Part shown: one piece after another, positions 1-6,484 of the stretch
Layout of the letters: each line of letters begins with the position of its first letter
Position numbering within the stretch: the first letter of the stretch is position 1
DNA from: Nitrospina sp.
Lineage (GTDB): Bacteria; Nitrospinota; Nitrospinia; Nitrospinales; VA-1
NCBI GenBank assembly: GCA_018647025.1
Contig: JABGTQ010000220.1
Span: 1 to 7,817, forward strand
Direction of reading: 5' to 3'
Length of the DNA stretch: 7,817 nt
Position numbers and translations under genes: made by a program
The notes under the pieces: generated by a model
Database searches by the model: none
What the model saw: the letters and a program-made list of their open reading frames with translations, nothing else
What the model was told of the DNA's origin: nothing

Positions 1-64
<64 letters not shown>

Positions 65-412
65 TCTATATTTTTTAATAATTTAAATGAATACTAATTT
101 CTAAAATCATTGTAGTAAGCTTACAGTAAGCAGTGCCAAGCCGATTTAGGTTAGATTCTAACATACCTGACCGTCTCCCACCAATTGAGCGTTTAGCAAA
201 CCCTTCCTTAATAAGATGAGGTAGAATAGTTTTACTTTTTACTACACGGGAGCAAAATTATGAAGTGAGTAATATAAATCAATTGATCTACTAGAGTCTA
301 CCAATAGCCCTTGCTTATACAACACTCCTGCAATTTCCGCGACAGGTGGGGATTAGTGATGTTGCATTTTTTAGAAAGTGTGGGACATGGGTGCAAATAA
401 AGTACGAGGCAA
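65..412. other. 348-base stretch without a convincing gene
   Basis: All six frames are interrupted by frequent stops and I see no start with a credible ribosome binding site. What it does hold is structure. There are two plus-strand hairpins followed by T runs (entered separately), and a perfect 13-base inverted repeat GTTAGATTCTAAC at 150-162. GTAAGCTTAC at 115-124 is a palindrome, and AGTAAGC is repeated directly at 114-120 and 126-132. The 60 bases next to the tRNA 5' end are very AT-rich and may contain its promoter, but no clear -35/-10 pair stands out. Confidence 0.6.
320..372 (+). terminator. Imperfect hairpin followed by T6, possible weak terminator
   Basis: CAAC (320-323) can pair with GTTG (361-364), ACT (324-326) with AGT (355-357) and CCTG (327-330) with CAGG (343-346). 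This gives a long stem with bulges. Six T residues follow at 367-372. The bulges make this weaker than the hairpin about 20 bases further on. It may instead be part of a structured RNA that ends at that second hairpin. Confidence 0.25.
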
Positions 413-433
413 CTAATTTGCACTCCTTTTTTT
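389..433 (+). terminator. Rho-independent-type terminator on the plus strand
   Basis: GGGTGCAAAT (389-398) pairs with ATTTGCACTC (416-425) in a 10-bp stem with a single G-U pair. The loop is 17 bases and a C plus seven T residues (427-433) follow immediately. The T run is only on the plus-strand side, so the signal stops rightward transcription. No plus-strand gene ends here, so it may close an unrecognised small RNA from the region to the left. It may also block transcripts from running antisense into the minus-strand block. It overlaps the stop codon end of the 48-residue minus-strand ORF. Confidence 0.55.
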
Positions 434-559
434 ATTACGCATGTAAACATGCCCCTTGCTTCCACTCGGCTGGAAGGTTTTAAAACCTATTTCAGAAAAT
501 ACTAATAGCGCAATTGCAAGTATAGTCCAGGTAGTTTTTGTATGTTTATCGATAATCAT
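413..559 (-). CDS. 48-residue single-helix membrane microprotein, unknown function
   Basis: This ATG-to-TAG frame of 48 codons is too short for usual gene callers. It has the best ribosome binding site in this minus-strand block, AAAGGA ending five bases before the ATG. Residues 1-10 are charged/polar (MIIDKHTKTT), residues 11-26 form one hydrophobic helix (WTILAIALLVFSEIGF), and the tail is basic (RNKKRS near the C-terminus). This layout suggests a signal anchor or a single-pass inner-membrane microprotein. It lies 51 bases downstream of the DUF2062 gene on the same strand and could be the last gene of that transcript. I do not recognise a family. Its Shine-Dalgarno sequence and membrane-helix pattern are the only coding evidence, so a chance ORF remains possible. 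Confidence 0.5.
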   Translation of the reverse strand: MIIDKHTKTTWTILAIALLVFSEIGFKTFQPSGSKGHVYMRNKKRSAN

Positions 560-610
560 ATCTATCCTTTTTTATATTTCATACGTTTTATGAGAATCTT
601 TTGACATCTC

Positions 611-1075
611 CTAAATAGGTCGATAATTTTTTAAAATTACCCATAAACAAAAAAATAAAATAATAAATATAGGGAGACTTACTAAAACCCAACCTAAACA
701 TGAGATTATTAGATATTGCGATAATTCATCAATAGCGTAAAAAAAACCCTCTTCAAAAGTTGCAACCAATTGAACCTTAGAAAGCGGGGCTAATGAAACT
801 TGTGAAACACTCTTTCCTAATTTTAAAAATGGGAAAAACAAAATAATTTGTAAGGGAAACGCCGCATAGTTAGCAAACTGAATGGCAGGTAAGTTTAGAT
901 GAAATAAAAGTGCCACCGAAGTACAAATTAGAGTTGTAGTTCCTAGTACTGGGAAAACACTCAAAGTCATACCAAGAGCAATGACCAAAGCTAATTTAAC
1001 AGGACTTAACCCCTGTTTTAATAACTTATAAAAAGAAAGAACAATTTTATCTTTGAAGTTGACGACTTTCATCAT
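611..1075 (-). CDS. DUF2062-family small integral membrane protein
   Basis: This 154-residue protein matches the DUF2062 pattern (by recall, PF09835). A short N-terminal amphipathic stretch leads into GLSPVKLALVIALGMTLSVF (residues 22-41). Next come FPVLGTTTLI and a helix ending in LNLPAIQFANYAAFPLQ (60-76), then two C-terminal hydrophobic segments (about 120-148). The G-sP-klAlg, P-G-tt and N-pa-P positions are the family's conserved core. The molecular role is not established; members are inner-membrane proteins often found near cell-envelope or glycosyltransferase genes. Two ATG codons stand in tandem at the start (1075 and 1072), with no clear Shine-Dalgarno sequence before them. It begins 23 bases after the lipocalin stop on the same strand, so the two are probably co-transcribed. 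Confidence 0.85.
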   Translation of the reverse strand: MMKVVNFKDKIVLSFYKLLKQGLSPVKLALVIALGMTLSVFPVLGTTTLICTSVALLFHLNLPAIQFANYAAFPLQIILFFPFLKLGKSVSQVSLAPLSKVQLVATFEEGFFYAIDELSQYLIISCLGWVLVSLPIFIILFFCLWVILKNYRPI

Positions 1076-1098
1076 AACTTAAAATTTAATGACTTGAT

Positions 1099-1707
1099 TC
1101 AGCAAATTTTGGCATCCTTTTTTTTATCACGTTCTTCAATCCATTGAGTTAAACATTCGCTATAAAGGGGATCTTGAGGAGTTAATATTAAATTGGAGAG
1201 GTCATAACCTTTGCTTTTCGTGGCTTTAATGATTTTAGATAGGAGACGTTTTTTCATAATAGGTTTTCGGCTAAGAATCCAAAGGTTTTCTCTTTCTGGT
1301 TCTCCAATAACGGCATAATTATAGTTTTCTTCCAAATCAATCACCCAATAATCTAGAGTAAAAGGCCATATAAATTGAACCTCCCACTTAGCTTTAATTT
1401 TTGGATTTACCAACCATGCCTTCCCTGTTACTTTGCTAATTTCTCCATCAAAACCTTTTTTACGGCAAATATTGGTGACAATTATCTGATTATTTTCAGT
1501 TAATTTATAATGGGCAATCATAGAGAAACAATCTTTTTCCGGAAACCAGGGATTATGAGCAATTTCATACCAGGTTCCTTGAAATTTTTTAAGATCTAGA
1601 TTCGAAACAACTTCTAATTTTTTATTTTCCAAGGGAAATACTGAATCCACGGTAAGTGGATTTATTAAAACTAGATATACAGTTAATGAAATTAAAAATG
1701 TCTTCAT
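1099..1707 (-). CDS. Blc-like bacterial lipocalin, exported
   Basis: This 202-residue protein is a lipocalin of the Blc/apolipoprotein D type. Residues 1-20 form a hydrophobic signal peptide. No lipobox cysteine follows it, so unlike E. coli Blc it is probably soluble in the periplasm rather than an outer-membrane lipoprotein. The first strand carries the hallmark G-x-W in FQGTWYEIAHNPWFP (42-56). The later family motifs are WVIDLEENYNYAVIGEPER (121-139) and LWILSRKP (142-149). Blc-type lipocalins bind fatty acids or lysophospholipids and are linked to membrane stress or repair; the ligand here is inferred. Cysteines at 60, 81, 185 and 202 could form disulfides. The C-terminal tail after residue 180 is slightly long and lysine-rich. 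The ATG is preceded by A-rich sequence without a Shine-Dalgarno motif. It lies 57 bases after the symporter gene and 23 before the DUF2062 gene. Confidence 0.9.
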   Translation of the reverse strand: MKTFLISLTVYLVLINPLTVDSVFPLENKKLEVVSNLDLKKFQGTWYEIAHNPWFPEKDCFSMIAHYKLTENNQIIVTNICRKKGFDGEISKVTGKAWLVNPKIKAKWEVQFIWPFTLDYWVIDLEENYNYAVIGEPERENLWILSRKPIMKKRLLSKIIKATKSKGYDLSNLILTPQDPLYSECLTQWIEERDKKKDAKIC

Positions 1708-1764
1708 TTTTTGTTATTTTTGATAGAAAATTTAACAAATAAAAGAGAAACGAGAAATATTTAA

Positions 1765-3546
1765 TTAACTTTTTACGTGATGATACGAAGCTCCAGCCCC
1801 TCGAGGAATTCTTATATCATCAACCAAACTCTGAATTTCTCTCGGTGGCGGGGCAGTAATACTACTAACTACACTTGAAACAATAAAGTTAAATAACATT
1901 CCTAAAGTTCCAATTCCCTCTGGTGAAATTCCGAACCACCAGTTTTCTGGAGTATTGGAGGATGGGTTAATGAATTTAAAGTAAACAATATAACTGACTG
2001 TAAAGAATAGTCCCGTAATCATTCCAGATATAGCACCCTCTCTGTTCATACGTTTTGAAAAAATTCCCATTAAAATTACCGGGAAAAACGAAGCAGCGGC
2101 AAGGCCAAAGGCAAATGCAACAACCTGTGCAACAAACCCGGGTGGATAAACACCAAAGTACCCAGCAATTACAATAGCAAGAGCCGCTGATAATCTGGCA
2201 AAAAACAACTCCTGTCTGTCACTTATATTCTTTAAAAATATTTTTTTTAATAGGTCATGTGATACCGAAGTGGAAATGACAAGCAACAATCCTGCTGCTG
2301 TAGATAGTGCGGCAGCAAGTGCTCCTGCTGCAACCAACGCAATGACCCAATTTGGTAAACCCGCAATTTCAGGATTGGCAAGAACCATGATGTCTCGATC
2401 TATATAAAGTTCATTTGTGTTGCCTGTTGGCTCATTTTTAATTTTCCTTTGCCCTTCAGAACCTCGCATATCTAGAAATTCTGGTTTCCCGTTAAAAGGT
2501 TTACCCGGAAAATACTGAATCTTTCCGTCTTGGTTTTTGTCGACCCAAGCAATTAGATTCGTGTTTTCCCAATTCTTAAACCAAGAAGGGGTCTTTTTAT
2601 ATTCTGCATTTTCGACAGTATTAATAAGATTTACCCTAGCAAAAGAAGCAACTGCCGGGGCTGCTGTATATAGCAAAGCAATAAAAAATAAAGCGTATCC
2701 TGCTGAAATACGCGCATCGCGCACCCTGGGAACTGTAAAAAACCTTACAATAACATGAGGCAATCCTGCAGTACCTACCATCAGAGCAGCGGTAATAAAA
2801 AATATATCTATGGTAGATTTATTTCCTTCAGTGTATGCGCTAAACCCAAGATCTGTAGATAGTTGATCAAGCTTATCAAGAAGGTATATATTTGAACCGT
2901 CAGCCAAGGTGCTACCAAATCCAATTTGCGGAACGAATTTTCCCGTCATTAACATGGAAATATAAATAGCTGGAACCAAAAAAGCAAAAATCAAGACACA
3001 GTACTGTGCCACCTGGGTATATGTGATTCCTTTCATTCCACCTAGGACAGCATAAAAAAACACTATTGCCATACCAATCAAGACACCCGTGGTAATCTCA
3101 ACTTCTAGAAAACGGGAGAACACAATTCCTACTCCACGCATTTGACCAGCCACATACGTAAATGAAACAAACAAAACACATACAACAGCAACCACCCGAG
3201 CAACGTTTGAATAGTAACGATCACCAACAAAATCAGGAACAGTATATTTTCCAAACTTGCGCAAGTAAGGGGCCAAAAGCAATGCTAGAAGAACATAACC
3301 ACCCGTCCATCCCATAAGATAAACCGACCCATCACGGCCAACAAAAGATATAATACCTGCCATGGAAATAAATGAAGCGGCTGACATCCAATCGGCTGCA
3401 GTTGCCATTCCGTTGGCAAGAGGGGAGACTCCGTTTCCAGCAATATAAAAATCATCAGTAGTCCCTGCACGCGACCATATAGCGATCCCTATGTAAAAAG
3501 CAAATGTGACACTAACAAAAATATAAGTTAAAGTCTGAACATCCAT
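1765..3546 (-). CDS. Sodium:solute symporter (SSS family), large subunit of a two-subunit monocarboxylate transporter
   Basis: From the ATG at 3546 the protein has 593 residues. A longer frame starts at 3618, but its extra 24 residues would lie inside the upstream gene, and the shorter start MDVQTLTYIF matches the family N-terminus. Motifs, numbered from this start, are DDFYIAGNGVSPLANGMATA (31-50), the SSF signature GGMKGITYTQ (169-178) and TAGLPHVIVRFFTVP (259-273). LPNWVIALVAAGALAAALST (397-416) follows. About 13 membrane helices are expected. It resembles the VC_2705 subfamily, which always works with a DUF4212 small subunit. Characterised relatives move acetate, lactate or pyruvate with sodium or protons, but the substrate here is not decidable. 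A soluble loop at about 305-395 carries DKNQDGKIQY (336-345), an EF-hand-like calcium motif. The gene begins 7 bases after the small-subunit stop. Confidence 0.93.
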   Translation of the reverse strand: MDVQTLTYIFVSVTFAFYIGIAIWSRAGTTDDFYIAGNGVSPLANGMATAADWMSAASFISMAGIISFVGRDGSVYLMGWTGGYVLLALLLAPYLRKFGKYTVPDFVGDRYYSNVARVVAVVCVLFVSFTYVAGQMRGVGIVFSRFLEVEITTGVLIGMAIVFFYAVLGGMKGITYTQVAQYCVLIFAFLVPAIYISMLMTGKFVPQIGFGSTLADGSNIYLLDKLDQLSTDLGFSAYTEGNKSTIDIFFITAALMVGTAGLPHVIVRFFTVPRVRDARISAGYALFFIALLYTAAPAVASFARVNLINTVENAEYKKTPSWFKNWENTNLIAWVDKNQDGKIQYFPGKPFNGKPEFLDMRGSEGQRKIKNEPTGNTNELYIDRDIMVLANPEIAGLPNWVIALVAAGALAAALSTAAGLLLVISTSVSHDLLKKIFLKNISDRQELFFARLSAALAIVIAGYFGVYPPGFVAQVVAFAFGLAAASFFPVILMGIFSKRMNREGAISGMITGLFFTVSYIVYFKFINPSSNTPENWWFGISPEGIGTLGMLFNFIVSSVVSSITAPPPREIQSLVDDIRIPRGAGASYHHVKS

Positions 3547-3553
3547 TCTTAGT

Positions 3554-3874
3554 TTACTCTTCAGGTTCTTTATCAGGACAATAGATATCGTCTGGAATAA
3601 AATTATCTTTAACTTCATCTACATCATATTGATGATCGAGTTTATTCATTTTATAAACATAGACAAAAATAAGAATAACGAAACAAAAAATAGATCCTTG
3701 TTGCGCCATCCAGAAACCAAATTTAAAACCGAAAAAACGAAAACTATCTAAGGCGTCAACCCATAAAATTCCCATCCCAAAAGAAACAAAAAACCATATT
3801 GTTAAGAGTGTTAAAACAATCCGGATATTTTTCTTCCAGTAAATTTTTGCTTTGGAGTTATGAGAATTAATCAT
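3554..3874 (-). CDS. DUF4212 small subunit of the sodium:solute symporter
   Basis: This 106-residue protein has two membrane helices (about 16-40 and 60-75) and the DUF4212 pattern. YWKKNIRIVLTLLTIWFFVS (12-31) opens the domain, FGFKFGFWMAQQGSIFCFVI (48-67) forms the second half, and a polar stretch with MNKLDHQYDV follows. Family members are encoded directly upstream of a VC_2705-type SSS permease and are required for its transport activity, as the layout here shows. The acidic C-terminal tail ends in KEPEE. It is the first gene of the minus-strand block and has no strong Shine-Dalgarno sequence before its ATG. Confidence in the family is high; the transported substrate is inferred only from relatives. 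Confidence 0.92.
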   Translation of the reverse strand: MINSHNSKAKIYWKKNIRIVLTLLTIWFFVSFGMGILWVDALDSFRFFGFKFGFWMAQQGSIFCFVILIFVYVYKMNKLDHQYDVDEVKDNFIPDDIYCPDKEPEE

Positions 3875-3891
3875 TTTTTCTAAATCAATAT

Positions 3892-3921
3892 ATTCTAAAA
3901 ATAATCGTAAAAATCAACCAA
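3892..3921 (-). promoter_or_regulatory. Possible sigma-70 promoter for the symporter block
   Basis: On the minus strand TTGGTT (3921-3916) and TAGAAT (3897-3892) are separated by 18 bases. The -10 element ends 17 bases before the DUF4212 ATG, so the 5' leader would be very short. The surrounding sequence is so AT-rich that chance matches are likely. No operator or riboswitch-like structure is evident. Confidence 0.3.
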
Positions 3922-3934
3922 AATAAGTTGGATT

Positions 3935-4045
3935 TTAGCAACACTGGAATATAATATATAATTATTTTATTTATAATATCTTAATCTATATCCAATTTTA
4001 TGATTTTAAATATAATAATTTCTCATCATTTAAGATACACTTTAT
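3935..4045. other. Extremely AT-rich divergent intergenic segment
   Basis: This part of the 227-base gap between the divergent DUF4212 gene and the small plus-strand gene is almost entirely A and T. Alternating runs such as TATAATTATTTTATTTATAA occur around 3957-3976. Such DNA is typically easily melted or bent and may act as an UP element or a binding site for nucleoid proteins, which is inference. I see no ORF and no clear operator within it. Confidence 0.5.
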
Positions 4046-4101
4046 ATTGAACGAGAATATGAGCATGCACGGCATATAGAAATCAACAGGTATTTAAAAA
4101 T

Positions 4102-4293
4102 ATGACCCCAAGGAAAAGAAAGACTAAAATAGTTCTCAAAAAATTCTTGAGAGAAAACAAAAATATCTTAAAAGATTTAAAAAGAAAGAGTGCGGTGGCA
4201 AGGCCCTATATCCGCGAACCCTGGATGATGAGGACCAACCCTACCGAGGATAAGTATGAGGAATTTCTCGCAAAAGAAGCCGAGAGCTTCTAG
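4102..4293 (+). CDS. Short basic hypothetical protein, probably the 5' part of a frameshifted gene
   Basis: This frame encodes 63 residues and I do not recognise a family. The first half is strongly basic (MTPRKRKTKIVLKKFLRE), the middle reads RPYIREPWMMRTNPTEDKY, and the end is acidic and helical (EEFLAKEAE). No membrane segment or signal peptide is visible. The ATG has only AGG 11 bases upstream as a possible ribosome binding site. The stop at 4291-4293 may not be the natural end: the -1 frame is open from 4260 to 4475 and reads protein-like (next entry). A DNA- or RNA-binding role would be a guess from charge alone. Confidence 0.55.
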   Translation: MTPRKRKTKIVLKKFLRENKNILKDLKRKSAVARPYIREPWMMRTNPTEDKYEEFLAKEAESF

Positions 4294-4475
4294 AACAACA
4301 TACTCTTCAAAGAAAATCTATAACTCAATCACATTCTTTTGACTTTATTTTTTGGCATCCGTTACGTGTTGTGCCACTAAATGCCAAGAAGTGCCTATCA
4401 TATTGGTACAAATATGGTTTTGATTCTAAAATGGCAATAATAGCCTGGGTTGCTTTTAAAAAATACTCGCCCTAA
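4260..4475 (+). pseudogene. Open -1 frame continuing the small gene at 4102; likely its displaced 3' half
   Basis: After a stop at 4257-4259 the -1 register stays open for 71 codons and ends with TAA at 4473-4475. The only in-frame ATG is near its end and no ribosome binding site introduces it, so it makes sense only as a continuation of the gene starting at 4102. Its residues look protein-like: three tryptophans, FDFIFWHPLRVVPL in the middle, and SKMAIIAWVAFKKYSP at the end. The AAAA run at 4272-4275 or the GAGAG at 4282-4286 could be the indel site. With a shift at the A-run the joined product would be about 124 residues. It would then end 22 bases from the convergent gene, a tighter fit than the 204-base gap otherwise left. 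A sequencing error, true decay or ribosomal frameshifting are all possible. No canonical X-XXY-YYZ slippery heptamer is present. Confidence 0.4.
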
Positions 4476-4497
4476 ACCTAACATGAGGTATTTAATT

Positions 4498-4704
4498 TTA
4501 TTTTTCCTTATTTGTATTACCCAGGCTCTCCCAAACTTTTACATTTTTTTCAGCCTTTCGCCTTTCTGAAACTTCATTGAGCTTCCCCCAAGTTTCCTTT
4601 TTTGCTCTTAGTCTATTCTTATTTTTTATAATTTCTATCAAAGAAATAACCATCCAATAAAAAGAACAAATGGCTACTATAATAATATAATGCGTAGTAT
4701 TCAA
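4498..4704 (-). CDS. Small membrane-anchored hypothetical protein (68 residues, TTG start)
   Basis: I recognise no family. Residues 5-25 form one hydrophobic helix (HYIIIVAICSFYWMVISLIEI), and a charged cytoplasmic-type tail follows, rich in lysine, arginine and glutamate with three tryptophans over the whole protein. The start is TTG; an in-frame TAA lies ten codons upstream and there is no ATG between. GGAG lies 11 bases before the TTG, which is a rather long spacing. Codon choice through the tail is consistent with coding. It is convergent with the broken small gene to its left and divergent from the flippase to its right. The short length and non-ATG start leave room for it being spurious. 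Confidence 0.45.
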   Translation of the reverse strand: MNTTHYIIIVAICSFYWMVISLIEIIKNKNRLRAKKETWGKLNEVSERRKAEKNVKVWESLGNTNKEK

Positions 4705-4833
4705 AACAGAGTGTGCTCCATTTCTTGTTGTTTAGTATAACTATCTAACTTTAAACTCATTTATTTTAATAAGTTGACCAAAATTAACGGATTCAATACT
4801 TAGTACTGTCAGTTTTTTTAAATCAACCTAGTG

Positions 4834-4839
4834 TATAAT
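4834..4839 (+). promoter_or_regulatory. Consensus -10 element (TATAAT) upstream of the flippase
   Basis: A perfect TATAAT stands at 4834-4839, about 108 bases before the flippase ATG. No good -35 hexamer is found 16-18 bases upstream, where the sequence is T-rich (AGTTTT at 4811-4816). A second, weaker possibility is TTGACC at 4774-4779 with TACTTA 17 bases later. Either would leave a leader of about 100 bases. Confidence 0.35.
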
Positions 4840-4894
4840 GAATTACTATTGGCCTGTATACAACTACTTAACAAAATAACTATTCAGAAAATTT

Positions 4895-4907
4895 CTTAGC
4901 TCCTAAG
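4895..4907. repeat. Short palindrome in the flippase leader
   Basis: CTTAG (4895-4899) and CTAAG (4903-4907) form a perfect inverted repeat with a 3-base centre, 40 bases upstream of the flippase ATG and downstream of the putative -10 element. It could be a small operator or a weak RNA hairpin. A 5-bp arm is also easily found by chance. Confidence 0.2.
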
Positions 4908-4947
4908 GTCTACTAGAAATAACTACAAGCCACGACAAAAGCCTACA

Positions 4948-6438
4948 ATGGCTATCCGGAAGGAACTCTCCCCATTGACCCCATTCCAAAAATTTAGAGA
5001 AAACATCAGTTGGACTGTATTAGGTAAAATTGTGGTTCAAGTTTTTTTATTTACCATATCTATTTTACTAACTCGATACTTAGGGAAAAAAAACTTGGGT
5101 GACTACGCTACACTTTTGGTCATCCCCGTATTCATGCGTCTTTTTAATTGCTTTGGGCTTGAGACTCTCATTGGCACAAAACTTCCAGCGCTTAACATTC
5201 ATAATTCTTCAGGAGCTGAAGGGCGCTATTTAATAAGTCGCTTGCTAGTTTTTAGATTAACGACAACCTTCTTTTTCTGCATCCTAATTTATTATTGTTT
5301 GCCATATTACCTTAATCTAATCCAGCGACCCGAATTTATTGAATTTCGATGGGTTTTAATATTTTATTTCGCGGTCATAACCATTGACTCTTTTTTGAGC
5401 ACTTTGTTTATGACTCTACTTCGTTTTAAGATTCTAGTAAAAATTGAAACTCTGGGTGCCTTTTTAAACTTTATACTTCTAATACTCTTTATTCGTTTGG
5501 ATTATGGAATTTTTGGAGTTCTGTATTCCTATATAATTTCACTCGTTGTGACAAGTTTAATTTATTTAATCGTCTCACGGGACCAATATTGGGGGTCAAC
5601 CAAAACACCTAAGTTTGATGGCATGAAGCATTTGGCTTGGGTCTCGTATGGAATAACTTTTTTAAGTTTTGGCTTGATGACGCAAAGTGATGTCCTTCTG
5701 ATGAATTTTTTTGAAGTGGATATAGAGCAAGTAGGACTATATTACCTTGCCACTGGACTAACCGGTACTATGGTCTTCCTTCTGTCAGGGGTAGCACCTA
5801 TGGCATTATCGCTTTTTTCAGAAACGTTTTCAAAGGATGGGTTAGAGACACTTGGGAAGCTTTATTGTAAAATTGTTGGATTCTCATCGTATCTAACTGT
5901 GCCTATCTATATATTTTGTGCCTTTAACTCGAGTCTTTTGATTAATTTTATTTATGGCTCTGTTTTTGAAGAAGCATCCTTAGCGTTGATCATTTTCACG
6001 GCATTCGCTGGAATTCAAACCGCTTTAGGAACCAATTTTACAGTGTCAACATTGTATGTTATTCAAAAACCAAACAAAGCCATTTGTACCCTTGTTGAAG
6101 GTAGTTTTTTAAACATTATGTTGAACTGTTTTCTGATTCCATTTTTTGGGATGCCAGGAGCAATAATAGCAACAGGTGTAACGATGGTTTATATGGTTCT
6201 GCGACAATTAAAAATAATTTCAACTTACATAAAAATAGCTCCAGTCTTTCCAATTATAGGCCAATGCTTTTTATATTGTCTAATAGCTTCTATCCCTCCA
6301 TTAATATTAAGTGGGCTGAACATGGGTCATTTGATAACAAACCTGATTTCATATATAGCAATACTTGCTATCATTCTTATTTATGTAAAGCCTTTTAGAC
6401 AGTTAGGGTCTATCTTTAATCAATCGTCTTCACTGTAG
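4948..6438 (+). CDS. Wzx-like polysaccharide flippase (MOP superfamily)
   Basis: This 496-residue integral membrane protein has about 14 hydrophobic segments and the layout of O-antigen/exopolysaccharide lipid flippases. The N-terminus reads FRENISWTVLGKIVVQVFLF (16-35), then LLTRYLGKKNLGDYATL (40-56), the usual family opening. A second half begins near residue 228 with the pattern WVSYGITFLSFGLMTQSDVL. FLIPFFGMPGAIIATG (395-410) is the conserved GxxGAAxAT-type motif. Such proteins move undecaprenyl-pyrophosphate-linked glycans across the inner membrane. The usual partners (glycosyltransferases, Wzy, Wzz) are absent from the window, so this copy looks solitary or lies at the edge of a locus that was lost. 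The ATG has no clear Shine-Dalgarno sequence. A few MOP relatives export other lipids, so the glycan assignment is by family only. Confidence 0.88.
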   Translation: MAIRKELSPLTPFQKFRENISWTVLGKIVVQVFLFTISILLTRYLGKKNLGDYATLLVIPVFMRLFNCFGLETLIGTKLPALNIHNSSGAEGRYLISRLLVFRLTTTFFFCILIYYCLPYYLNLIQRPEFIEFRWVLIFYFAVITIDSFLSTLFMTLLRFKILVKIETLGAFLNFILLILFIRLDYGIFGVLYSYIISLVVTSLIYLIVSRDQYWGSTKTPKFDGMKHLAWVSYGITFLSFGLMTQSDVLLMNFFEVDIEQVGLYYLATGLTGTMVFLLSGVAPMALSLFSETFSKDGLETLGKLYCKIVGFSSYLTVPIYIFCAFNSSLLINFIYGSVFEEASLALIIFTAFAGIQTALGTNFTVSTLYVIQKPNKAICTLVEGSFLNIMLNCFLIPFFGMPGAIIATGVTMVYMVLRQLKIISTYIKIAPVFPIIGQCFLYCLIASIPPLILSGLNMGHLITNLISYIAILAIILIYVKPFRQLGSIFNQSSSL

Positions 6439-6484
6439 AACTCATAGAAAAACTAATCGAATGGGAATGCATAAAATAATTGGC

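Noticed and set aside
2537..2758. Plus-strand open frame of 73 codons inside the symporter gene
   Set aside because: It lies wholly opposite the well-supported SSS gene and its translation has no recognisable motif; it is a shadow frame.
3285..3470. Minus-strand 61-codon frame inside the symporter gene
   Set aside because: It is an alternative reading frame of the conserved N-terminal helices of the SSS protein.
3547..3618. Extended start of the symporter at 3618, giving 617 residues
   Set aside because: The extra 24 residues overlap the end of the DUF4212 gene and do not resemble the family; the ATG at 3546 gives the usual N-terminus and a 7-base gap.
4352..4387. Inverted repeat TTGGCAT/ATGCCAA as a terminator
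   Set aside because: No T run follows on either strand, and the repeat lies inside the open -1 frame that looks coding.
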